Shown: one piece after another, positions 1 to 6,229 of the stretch
How the letters are laid out: each line of letters begins with the position of its first letter
Numbering within the stretch: position 1 is the first letter of the stretch
Notes under the pieces: generated by a model
The model's input: the letters and a program-made list of their open reading frames with translations, nothing else
The model's database searches: none
Told to the model about the DNA's origin: nothing
Source: Litorimonas sp964435725
Lineage (GTDB): Bacteria > Pseudomonadota > Alphaproteobacteria > Caulobacterales > Maricaulaceae
Reading direction: 5' to 3'
Length of the DNA stretch: 30,638 nucleotides
Assembly: GCA_964435725.1 (NCBI GenBank)
Contig: CAYTAJ010000026.1
Span: 1-30,638 of the forward strand
Translations under genes and position numbers: made by a program

Positions 1-825
1 GTCATCCGTCCAACGGGATTGATTGATCCCCCTGTTGAAATCCGCCCGGTCTCTACGGATGGTGCCAATCAAGTTGATGATGTGATTGACGAAGTGAAAC
101 GCGTCGCGGCGCAAGGCTTCCGCTCGCTTGTCACAACCCTGACGAAAAAAATGGCCGAAGACCTCACCGAATATATGAACGATCAAGGTATTCGCGTGCG
201 TTATATGCACAGCGATGTCGATACGTTGGAACGGATTGAGATTATTCGCGATCTACGCCTTGGAAAATTTGATGTGCTGATTGGCATTAACTTACTGCGC
301 GAAGGCCTCGATATTCCGGAATGCGCTTTCGTCGGTATTTTGGATGCCGATAAAGAAGGGTTCCTCCGCTCTGAGACCTCCCTTATTCAAACAATAGGCC
401 GCGCTGCGCGAAATGCAGAAGCACGCGTTGTCCTCTATGCCGATAAAGTCACAGGCTCGATGGACCGCGCCATGGGTGAAACCAATCGCCGCCGCGAAAT
501 TCAGATGGCGTATAATGAGAAGCACGGCATCACGCCAAAGACTGTCTTGCGCGGTGTGGCCGATATTGTCGGCGACTCAGAAGCTGCCGCCAAAATTAAA
601 GACGACGCCAATAGCTATACCCCATCAGGCCGCCGCACCAAAAAATACCTCGAAGCCGCCGAAAAAGAACAAGAGCCTTATATGGGCGGAAACATGGTCG
701 CCGTCATGGCCGACCTCGAAAAACGCATGTTCGAAGCGGCAGAGAATTTGGAATTTGAGGAAGCGGCGAGGTTGAGGGATGAGTTGAATAAAATGAAGAT
801 GGTGGCTGAAGAAGCGGAGGGGTAA
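1..825 (+). CDS. uvrB: UvrABC excinuclease subunit B, C-terminal part (5' end outside window)
   Basis: This is the C-terminal 274 residues of UvrB, the DNA-damage-verifying helicase-like subunit of nucleotide excision repair. The reading frame is open from base 1 (VIRPTGLIDPPVEIRP), so the start lies upstream of the window; the first ATG-type codon inside is not the real start. Visible are the second helicase lobe (GINLLREGLDIPE and the QTIGRAARN motif VI), the YNEKHGITPKTV linker, and a C-terminal UVR motif (DLEKRMFEAAENLEFEEAARLRDEL) that contacts UvrC/UvrA. The C-terminus looks complete. The stop codon directly abuts the TTG start of the next gene, suggesting cotranscription. Family identity is certain from sequence; the missing N-terminal lobe cannot be judged. 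Confidence 0.98.
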   Translation, partial: VIRPTGLIDPPVEIRPVSTDGANQVDDVIDEVKRVAAQGFRSLVTTLTKKMAEDLTEYMNDQGIRVRYMHSDVDTLERIEIIRDLRLGKFDVLIGINLLREGLDIPECAFVGILDADKEGFLRSETSLIQTIGRAARNAEARVVLYADKVTGSMDRAMGETNRRREIQMAYNEKHGITPKTVLRGVADIVGDSEAAAKIKDDANSYTPSGRRTKKYLEAAEKEQEPYMGGNMVAVMADLEKRMFEAAENLEFEEAARLRDELNKMKMVAEEAEG

Positions 826-1197
826 TTGAAGCTGTTTAGTTCAATTAGATATTTCCTGACGGGACATGATGCGAGTATCGATTTAAATGATTACAACGCT
901 GTGAAGAAAGCTCTTAGTATTTTGCAATGGCGTATTCCATTATTTGCTATATCAACATACCTCTCCTGCGTCATGATTGGTAGCAAAGTAAGTGTGGTAT
1001 TGGCCTTCATTATTGGAGCCCCACTATTTTTTCTCTTTTTGGTTTTGTCTTTCATTTCATATGGCAGACTTATCCGGTCAAATGCTATGTCCTGTGACAA
1101 TTGTGGTCTGTCCCTAGTTAGCAACTGGGGCCCCATCACAGTTTACTACCAGTGTAAAAGATGCGGAGCAAAACCTGGTGAAATATTAAGAGACTGA
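826..1197 (+). CDS. Small two-TM membrane protein with C-terminal zinc ribbon, coupled to uvrB
   Basis: I do not recognise a named family. The 123-residue product has two hydrophobic segments (about residues 36-52 and 56-80) and a soluble tail with CDNCGLSL followed 18 residues later by CKRCGAKPGE, a CxxC/CxxC zinc-ribbon arrangement. It starts with TTG immediately after the uvrB TAA. The choice is supported by a purine-rich GGAGG Shine-Dalgarno sequence inside the last uvrB codons at a fitting distance, and by the lack of an upstream alternative. The abutting arrangement implies translational coupling with uvrB, but a role in repair is not implied by the protein itself. Local base composition is more AT-rich than uvrB. 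Confidence 0.75.
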   Translation: MKLFSSIRYFLTGHDASIDLNDYNAVKKALSILQWRIPLFAISTYLSCVMIGSKVSVVLAFIIGAPLFFLFLVLSFISYGRLIRSNAMSCDNCGLSLVSNWGPITVYYQCKRCGAKPGEILRD

Positions 1198-1326
1198 TGA
1201 AACTTCTCAAAAAATATTTTTGAAGATTAAAACGATTTAAACAAGAACTACAGTGAACAGGTGCTTTTTCCCGTTTACAAGAAGTCTTACCTTGCTGTCC
1301 TCCTCCTACCCGCCTAGTCATTTTAT

Positions 1327-1794
1327 ATGAAAACATCACATATTTTATCTCTTCTGGCCTTGAGTGGTCTTTTAGCTGCTTGCGCGACGCCTAAAAGCAA
1401 TGCTCAACTTCGCAAAGCTTATTTCAAGACACTTCCCAATAAAAATGCAGAATTAGATACTATTTTATCTAAAAGAGACCCTGCAAATTGCGAGGCGGAG
1501 GAAGGCGAAGTAACGCGCGAGGCGCAACCTCTTGTTCGTATTCCACCTATTATGCCAATGGGCGCTAACACCTCAGGGTCTTGCGATATGCAATTTGATG
1601 TAAATAAAGCAGGGCAAACTGTGAACATTAAAACGTTAAGCTGCACTGATGATATTTATGATTACGCATCGCGCCGCGCTTTATCTCTATGGAAATATAA
1701 TCCACGCGTAATGAATGGTGAACTTGCGGGAGAATGCGGAATAGAAAATACAATTAAGTTTCAGCTAATAGATGAAAGAGGCAAGGTTATTTAA
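1327..1794 (+). CDS. Lipoprotein with TonB C-terminal-like domain
   Basis: A 155-residue predicted lipoprotein: a hydrophobic signal ends in the lipobox LLAAC (Cys19). The C-terminal 85 residues resemble the TonB C-terminal fold: a proline-rich lead-in (RIPPIMPMGANTSG), the strand CDMQFDVNKAGQTVNIK, and the helix-strand ASRRALSLWKYNPRVMNGE typical of TonB/energy-transducer repeats. Four further cysteines (in NCEAEE, GSCDMQ, LSCTDD, GECGIE) could form two disulfides in the periplasm. Unlike true TonB it lacks an N-terminal membrane anchor and a Pro-rich spacer, so it probably does not transduce energy. No good Shine-Dalgarno precedes the ATG. The stop codon lies in the loop of a small inverted repeat at 1785-1799. 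Exact function is unknown. Confidence 0.85.
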   Translation: MKTSHILSLLALSGLLAACATPKSNAQLRKAYFKTLPNKNAELDTILSKRDPANCEAEEGEVTREAQPLVRIPPIMPMGANTSGSCDMQFDVNKAGQTVNIKTLSCTDDIYDYASRRALSLWKYNPRVMNGELAGECGIENTIKFQLIDERGKVI

Positions 1795-1799
1795 TAACC
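1785..1799 (+). terminator. Weak hairpin over the stop codon, possible terminator
   Basis: The sequence shows a 6-bp perfect inverted repeat, GGTTAT-TTA-ATAACC, whose loop contains part of the stop codon of the TonB-like lipoprotein gene. A short T-run (ACTTTTTATC) follows after eight bases. The stem is AT-rich and the T-run is displaced, so intrinsic termination is only a possibility. Confidence 0.3.
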
Positions 1800-1889
1800 G
1801 CCCTTACTTTTTATCTACAATTCAAGCCAAGACCTCCACCTCACAACTTCGTTGATTGAAGCTTTGTGGAATTCACTTAGACTGAAATC

Positions 1890-2435
1890 ATGAACCGACG
1901 CTTTTTTATATCTGTTGCAAGCCTAACCTTGCTTCTCCCCACTTCACTTTGGGCGAGTGAAATAAGCAATCCTGCACTTCACAAAACGCATGCTAATATC
2001 ATCGACGATTACCCATCCGTCTCTCATATCTCTGCACAGCAATTATCGACCCTCACAAAAGCGGATGTTGTTTTATTTGATGTGCGGGAGATGAAGGAAT
2101 TTGATGTTAGTCATTTAGACGGGGCCTATCAGGTTTCACCTTCGATTTCGGCCAAAACACTCATGACTGAATTTGATGTCGACTGGTCCGGTAAAACCGT
2201 GGTCTTTTATTGTTCTGTCGGGCGACGCTCTTCTATTTTGGCGGAGCGTTTACAGTCAGGCCTAAAACAAAATGGCGCGGCACATGTCTATAATCTCGAA
2301 GAAGGCATATTTGGCTGGCATAATTTGGCCTTGCCTCTCACCAATGAAAACGGAGCAACAGATTTCGTTCATCCTTATAACGCTTTTTGGAAACGTATGG
2401 TCAACCGCAAAGAGCTGGCGCGTTACAAACCTTAA
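1890..2435 (+). CDS. Exported rhodanese-like domain protein
   Basis: A 181-residue protein with a Sec-type signal peptide (MNRRFFISVASLTLLLPTSLWA, cleavage probably after WA) followed by one rhodanese domain. Visible landmarks are VVLFDVREMKEFDVSHLDGAYQV, which is the CH2A-like DVRE...H..GA segment, and the active-site loop FYCSVGRRSS with Cys108 as the likely sulfur carrier. Known members transfer sulfane sulfur from thiosulfate or other donors; an exported copy would act in the periplasm. The loop CSVGRR differs from thiosulfate sulfurtransferase CRKGV(T), so substrate is not assignable. No clear ribosome binding site precedes the ATG. It sits between a lipoprotein gene and an SRPBCC gene on the same strand, without evident functional link. 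Confidence 0.9.
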   Translation: MNRRFFISVASLTLLLPTSLWASEISNPALHKTHANIIDDYPSVSHISAQQLSTLTKADVVLFDVREMKEFDVSHLDGAYQVSPSISAKTLMTEFDVDWSGKTVVFYCSVGRRSSILAERLQSGLKQNGAAHVYNLEEGIFGWHNLALPLTNENGATDFVHPYNAFWKRMVNRKELARYKP

Positions 2436-2494
2436 TCATTCTGACTCGACTCTTTGTCGCACCCTCCCCTATAATAAATTAAAAAGGGGACATT

Positions 2495-3415
2495 ATGCCA
2501 AAGACACATATTTCGCGATCTAAAATCATCAATGCACCTGCGGAGAAGGTGTTTAAAGTCGTCGGCAATCTGGATGAATGGGAGGCCTGGTCACCTTGGA
2601 TGATGATGGAACCGGAAGCGACCGTTACAGTCGCCCCCGATGGGCAATCCTATAGTTGGCACGGTGAGCGCGTGGGCGAAGGCAGCATGGCCATCACAGA
2701 GTCCGTGGACAATCAATCCGCCCGTTATGATTTGACCTTTTTAAAACCGTTTAAATCCCACGCCAAAGTCGGCATGGATTTGAAAGTTGTTGAGGGCGGT
2801 ACGAAAGTAACGTGGTCAATGGATAGTCAACTGCCTTTCTTTTTGTTCTTTATGAAGGGCATGATGGAAGCCTATGTCGGCATGGATTATGAGCGCGGCC
2901 TGAATAACCTCAAAGACTATGTTGAAGATGGTGAGGTTCATTCCAAACTGAATTTCATCGGCGAGAATGATTATGCTGGGTGTAATTACGTCGGCATCAA
3001 ACGCTCCACAACAATTGCGGAAATGCCTGAGTTCATGAAAAGTGATTGTGAGAGACTTGCGAGCTGGGGCGCAGAAAATGGTTTAAATCCTGCGGAAATG
3101 CTCTGCATTTATCATGACTATAACCCAATAAAAAATCGCTGCGCTTACACGGCCGCTATTCCCTACTCAGAAAAACCTGAAAATGTCCCGTCAGATTTTG
3201 TTGAAGGTGCGCAAGCGCCAACGAAGCTACACACAGTCGAACATGTCGGTCCTTATGAACATCTCGGCAATGCTTGGGCGACGATGTATAATATGGTGCA
3301 ATCCAAACACATCAGACCGAATAAAAAATATCACCCCTTTGAAACCTACGGGAATAGTCCGCAGGACACGGCACCGAACGATTTAATCACGCGAATAAAT
3401 TTCGCTGTGAAATAA
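2495..3415 (+). CDS. SRPBCC (polyketide cyclase-like) and GyrI-like small-molecule-binding fusion
   Basis: A 306-residue cytoplasmic protein with two ligand-binding domains. Residues 1 to about 148 form an SRPBCC/START-like domain (SKIINAPAEKVFKVVGNLDEWEAWSPW, then the long C-terminal helix AYVGMDYERGLNNLKDYVE). Residues from about 160 to the end form a GyrI-like/AraC effector-binding domain (YVGIKRSTTIAEMPEFM; TKLHTVEHVGPYEHLGNAWATMY; FETYGNSPQDTAPNDLITRINFAV). There is no DNA-binding domain, so it is not itself an AraC regulator. The ATG is preceded by AAAAGGGG at good spacing, which fixes the start. Such fusions are annotated as conserved proteins; ligand and role are unknown. It ends at the stem of the terminator at 3416-3439. 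Confidence 0.9.
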   Translation: MPKTHISRSKIINAPAEKVFKVVGNLDEWEAWSPWMMMEPEATVTVAPDGQSYSWHGERVGEGSMAITESVDNQSARYDLTFLKPFKSHAKVGMDLKVVEGGTKVTWSMDSQLPFFLFFMKGMMEAYVGMDYERGLNNLKDYVEDGEVHSKLNFIGENDYAGCNYVGIKRSTTIAEMPEFMKSDCERLASWGAENGLNPAEMLCIYHDYNPIKNRCAYTAAIPYSEKPENVPSDFVEGAQAPTKLHTVEHVGPYEHLGNAWATMYNMVQSKHIRPNKKYHPFETYGNSPQDTAPNDLITRINFAVK

Positions 3416-3439
3416 AAAGCGGGCTAAGGAGCCCGCTTT
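3416..3439. terminator. Bidirectional intrinsic terminator between SRPBCC-GyrI and fasciclin genes
   Basis: A perfect 10-bp stem (AAAGCGGGCT ... AGCCCGCTTT) with a 4-base loop AAGG. On the minus strand it continues into TTTTTATTT, a good U-tract for the fasciclin gene; on the plus strand the tract is TTTCTAGTCTT, weaker. It starts directly after the stop codon of the plus-strand gene. Confidence 0.88.
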
Positions 3440-3460
3440 CTAGTCTTAAACAAATGTCGT

Positions 3461-4114
3461 TTAGCTATTGCCGCTATGCGGCAACAACACTTGGTTCACA
3501 ATGTGCACAACGCCATTGTTGCGTTTTACATCTGCCGTCGTGACTTGGCCCCAATTACCGCTTTCATCTTTGATGTAAACGCCACCATTTTTCACTTTGG
3601 CTTTTAATTTAGCACCGCTGAGTGTCGTAATTTCTGCCTTACCCCCATTTGCCTTGGCAAGCGCAATCACATCTGCGGCTTCAAAACTACCCGCCACAAC
3701 ATGGGAGGTTAGAATATTTGTGAGTGTAGCCTTGTTCTCCGGCTTCAAGAGAGTCTCAACCGTGCCGTCGGGCAGAGCGTCAAACGCCGCATTTGTTGGA
3801 GCGAATACGGTAAATGGACCGTCACCTGATAATGTGCCTGCAAGGTCTGCCGCTGTTACAGCCGCTACAAGCGTTGAGAGGTCTGGTGTCGCTACAGCCG
3901 CGTCAACAATCGTACCTTTGTTCTTTTTAGCGTAAGTTTTTCCAGAACCATAATTTGAACTGGAAGTGTTATAAGACGCTGTTTGAATAAGCGAACTATT
4001 GGCTTGCTTAGAACTACAATCACCAGCAACAGACGAGGTGGCGAAAGCAGCACTGGCTGCCAAGAGGGTGAGCGAAACTGTTCCGCGACGGACGCGGTTT
4101 GTGAGGTTAGTCAT
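3461..4114 (-). CDS. Exported fasciclin (FAS1) domain protein
   Basis: A 217-residue secreted protein. The signal peptide (MTNLTNRVRRGTVSLTLLAASAAFATSSVAG) is followed by a low-complexity Ser/Asn/Lys spacer and a single FAS1 domain: TIVDAAVATPDLSTLVAAV, the H1 motif GPFTVFAPTNAAFDALP, the ILTSHVVAG segment and the H2-like NGVVHIVNQVLLP ending. FAS1 proteins act in adhesion or cell-surface contacts; bacterial ones are usually extracytoplasmic and stress-related, but the precise partner is unknown. A GGAG element seven bases before the ATG supports the start. Only two nearby Cys-like positions exist (one Cys in GDCSS). The gene ends at the shared terminator. Confidence 0.94.
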   Translation of the reverse strand: MTNLTNRVRRGTVSLTLLAASAAFATSSVAGDCSSKQANSSLIQTASYNTSSSNYGSGKTYAKKNKGTIVDAAVATPDLSTLVAAVTAADLAGTLSGDGPFTVFAPTNAAFDALPDGTVETLLKPENKATLTNILTSHVVAGSFEAADVIALAKANGGKAEITTLSGAKLKAKVKNGGVYIKDESGNWGQVTTADVKRNNGVVHIVNQVLLPHSGNS

Positions 4115-4373
4115 GGAGAAACTCCGTCTAGTATTAAGGCCCCCGATTATGCGAGGATGAAAAAGCTACGCGTAACATTTCAAAAACGATTGAGGCTTAC
4201 GACAGTGTAATGTTGACGAAACCCTTACGTCATATTTTTGCGACATAGTGACCCAAATATCGAATTTACGAAATCTAAAATTGCAAAGGCACCCTACAAG
4301 TTTTCACCCTGTCGTAGACCAAATATAAATAATTTAGCTGTATTCATAATTCCCGAATATTGGGATAAGCATA
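4115..4373. promoter_or_regulatory. Divergent intergenic region between fasciclin and sterol desaturase genes
   Basis: A 259-base AT-rich region with no ORF I believe. For the plus-strand gene a candidate sigma70 promoter is visible: TTTTCA at 4301-4306, 17 bases, TATAAA at 4324-4329. A GGGA at 4362-4365 is the likely Shine-Dalgarno, and it can pair with TCCC at 4351-4354. On the minus strand the fasciclin ribosome site GGAG can pair with CTCC just before the ATG. No convincing promoter for fasciclin was found by eye. Confidence 0.4.
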
Positions 4374-5408
4374 ATGTTGGATAGTTTTCTAAATAGTTTC
4401 ACAGATTATGCGGTCTATTTCTTTGGCGTTTTAGGCGATCCAACACGCCGATTATTTGGCCTTTTTTTATTCACTAGTATTATCTTTGCTTATCTCGTCT
4501 ATCGTCGAAATAAGTCCTCGGGCAGCTTCCTATCGTTTTTATTTCCCAAATTCGTTTGGTCACACCCAACCGCATGGCTCGATGTACGTTATTTCTTTTT
4601 TCACGGCTTAATCGGACATTTTCTCTTATTCAGTTTGAATGTGACACTCTTTGTTGTTGGTCTTAATATTGGCTCCGCTTTCAATGCTGCGGCATTAACA
4701 GAAGCGACATCACAGCTTTCACCAATCGCGACTTTTATCATAGCCGCAATCGCTTTCATTATTATCACGCTAATCAATGATTTTATGAGTTTTTATTTGC
4801 ACTATCTGCAACACAAAATTCCATTACTTTGGCAATTCCATAAAGTGCACCATTCAGGTGAAGTCATGCACCCGCTTTCTAACTTTAGAGAGCATCCCAT
4901 TGATAATTTAACTTACAAAACAATCATCGCTTTGGTCACGGGGTTAAGTTGGGGCTTTATCATTATGCTCTTAGGCTACGAACCTGATCAACCCACGATT
5001 TTAGGAATCGCTTTAGTTGGGACGCTTTTCAACCTTGCAGGTTATCACTTACGCCATTCCCACATTTGGTTAAAATGGCCGGGTATTTGGTCTAAGGTAT
5101 TTGCAAGCCCGGCACATCATCAAATCCATCATAGTCGTCATCCCGACCATTTGGATAAAAACTTTGCTTTCACATTTCCATTTTGGGACGTGTTGTTTGG
5201 GACATATGAAATGCCGGAAGATAACAAAGATGTTGAATTTGGTATCGTTGAAGACTCATCAGAATTAAATTCCTGTTTGAACCTGTATTTTATTCCATTT
5301 CGCGATGCTTACCGCTTGATGCGATATGGCACGGCTCATCCGGTGCAGGAGGATTTAAGCCAGTCCTCTATCCGTTCCACAAACCTTGTCCCAGAAACGG
5401 AAGTATAG
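4374..5408 (+). CDS. Membrane fatty acid hydroxylase / sterol desaturase family protein
   Basis: A 344-residue integral membrane di-iron oxygenase. About five hydrophobic segments precede and surround the histidine boxes: HYLQH (143-147), HKVHH (156-160), HLRHSH (225-230) and HHQIHH (248-253), which together provide the metal ligands known for the FA_hydroxylase superfamily. These enzymes hydroxylate or desaturate lipid acyl chains, sterols or carotenoids; the substrate is not predictable here. The conserved ending FPFWDVLFGTYEMPEDN lies near residue 270-285, followed by a roughly 60-residue tail. The last 17 codons overlap, in antisense, the end of the convergent paralogue. GGGA eight bases before the ATG supports the start. 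Confidence 0.93.
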   Translation: MLDSFLNSFTDYAVYFFGVLGDPTRRLFGLFLFTSIIFAYLVYRRNKSSGSFLSFLFPKFVWSHPTAWLDVRYFFFHGLIGHFLLFSLNVTLFVVGLNIGSAFNAAALTEATSQLSPIATFIIAAIAFIIITLINDFMSFYLHYLQHKIPLLWQFHKVHHSGEVMHPLSNFREHPIDNLTYKTIIALVTGLSWGFIIMLLGYEPDQPTILGIALVGTLFNLAGYHLRHSHIWLKWPGIWSKVFASPAHHQIHHSRHPDHLDKNFAFTFPFWDVLFGTYEMPEDNKDVEFGIVEDSSELNSCLNLYFIPFRDAYRLMRYGTAHPVQEDLSQSSIRSTNLVPETEV

Positions 5409-6116
5409 CCCGTAATTTCCTTTGAACTTTGTGTGATGTAAATTGTGGTGGCTGGCTGTTATTATATGACGACCCCACCATCCCTTCACCCAGCTCTCCG
5501 GATAGACTTCCCACCCCGCATGATTAAAGACGGCGTTGATTGTCATCAGCATCAAAAGGAACAGGGCAACGCCCACATGGAGAGGAATAAATAGAGCCAT
5601 AACGGGTAGAAGCCAGGCGGCACTCGCAGCCTCAATTGGATCAAAAGAAAAGCTGGCCCAGGGCGTTGGTTGAACGGATCGGTGATGGCCCTCATGTGTC
5701 CATTTAAATAGCTTCCGGTGATGCATCAGGCGGTGTGTGAAATAGAACCATGTATCTTGTGCAAACAAATAAATAACAACTGAGATTAAGAGATAACTCC
5801 ACCCCCACAATCCTTGCGGCATTCCACTATAGAGCTCTGTACCACCCGCTTTCCACACCTCAATTACGATGGCGGCCGGCAGAGCATAGATAAAGGCACT
5901 GATTGTCGAAAGTTTTATCTCATTCCGAATAGTCGCACGTGTCGGTTCACGTTTGGATAAACGCCGCGCTTTTTTTGGGTCGCGTTTCCATAAAGACCAA
6001 TGGATTGGCCAAACTATCGCAAAATAGCGCCCTATAATAATGACTGTGAATGCGAGATATGTGATGAGTGTTTGCTGCCCATCAATATTCAAAATTGGTA
6101 TCTGCCATCCATCCAT
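5355..6116 (-). CDS. Second sterol desaturase / fatty acid hydroxylase family protein
   Basis: A 253-residue membrane protein of the same superfamily as its convergent neighbour but only distantly similar. Histidine boxes: HRLMHH (128-133), HEGHH (141-145), NH (His199) and HHNLHH (223-228), with four or five hydrophobic segments. The C-terminus, YFRFWDKVCGTDRGLA, is the conserved WD..xGT ending of the family, so this frame is under constraint where the two genes overlap. The start is the only ATG available; a purine-rich AAGAAGAAGGA lies about 20 bases upstream, in the loop of a 12-bp hairpin (6120-6157), so normal ribosome access is unclear. Substrate is unknown; ether-lipid or sterol-like lipids are possible. 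Confidence 0.92.
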   Translation of the reverse strand: MDGWQIPILNIDGQQTLITYLAFTVIIIGRYFAIVWPIHWSLWKRDPKKARRLSKREPTRATIRNEIKLSTISAFIYALPAAIVIEVWKAGGTELYSGMPQGLWGWSYLLISVVIYLFAQDTWFYFTHRLMHHRKLFKWTHEGHHRSVQPTPWASFSFDPIEAASAAWLLPVMALFIPLHVGVALFLLMLMTINAVFNHAGWEVYPESWVKGWWGRHIITASHHNLHHTKFKGNYGLYFRFWDKVCGTDRGLA

Positions 6117-6119
6117 GGA

Positions 6120-6157
6120 TTGGATATAGCCTATTCCTTCTTCTTGGCTATATCCAA
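6120..6157. promoter_or_regulatory. 12-bp perfect inverted repeat upstream of the minus-strand desaturase
   Basis: TTGGATATAGCC (6120-6131) and GGCTATATCCAA (6146-6157) are perfect reverse complements around a 14-base loop. Read on the minus strand, the hairpin ends 3 bases before the ATG at 6116 and carries AAGAAGAAGGA in its loop. It could be a 5'-UTR translational control structure or a regulator-binding site for this gene and/or glpK. No T-run follows on either strand, which argues against a terminator. Confidence 0.7.
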
Positions 6158-6193
6158 AGTGTCGCTATTCACCGCGCTACGCTAAATCTAAAA

Positions 6194-6222
6194 TTGACCT
6201 GCGCGCCTGACTGTTCTTAAAG
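6194..6222 (+). promoter_or_regulatory. Candidate glpK promoter
   Basis: TTGACC at 6194-6199 is a good -35 element; 17 bases later lies TTAAAG (6217-6222), a poor -10. Transcription from here would begin at or next to the ATG at 6230, and no Shine-Dalgarno is seen before that ATG, which would fit a leaderless mRNA. By-eye prediction only. Confidence 0.35.
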
Positions 6223-6229
6223 TCCCAGC

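Noticed and set aside
1207..1223. AT-rich inverted repeat TCAAAAA-ATA-TTTTTGA after the zinc-ribbon gene as a terminator
   Set aside because: The stem has almost no GC pairs and no separate T-run, so a stable terminator is unlikely.
1136..1339. Minus-strand open frame of 67 codons
   Set aside because: It runs antisense over the zinc-ribbon gene end and the gap, shows no recognisable protein pattern and has no ribosome site.
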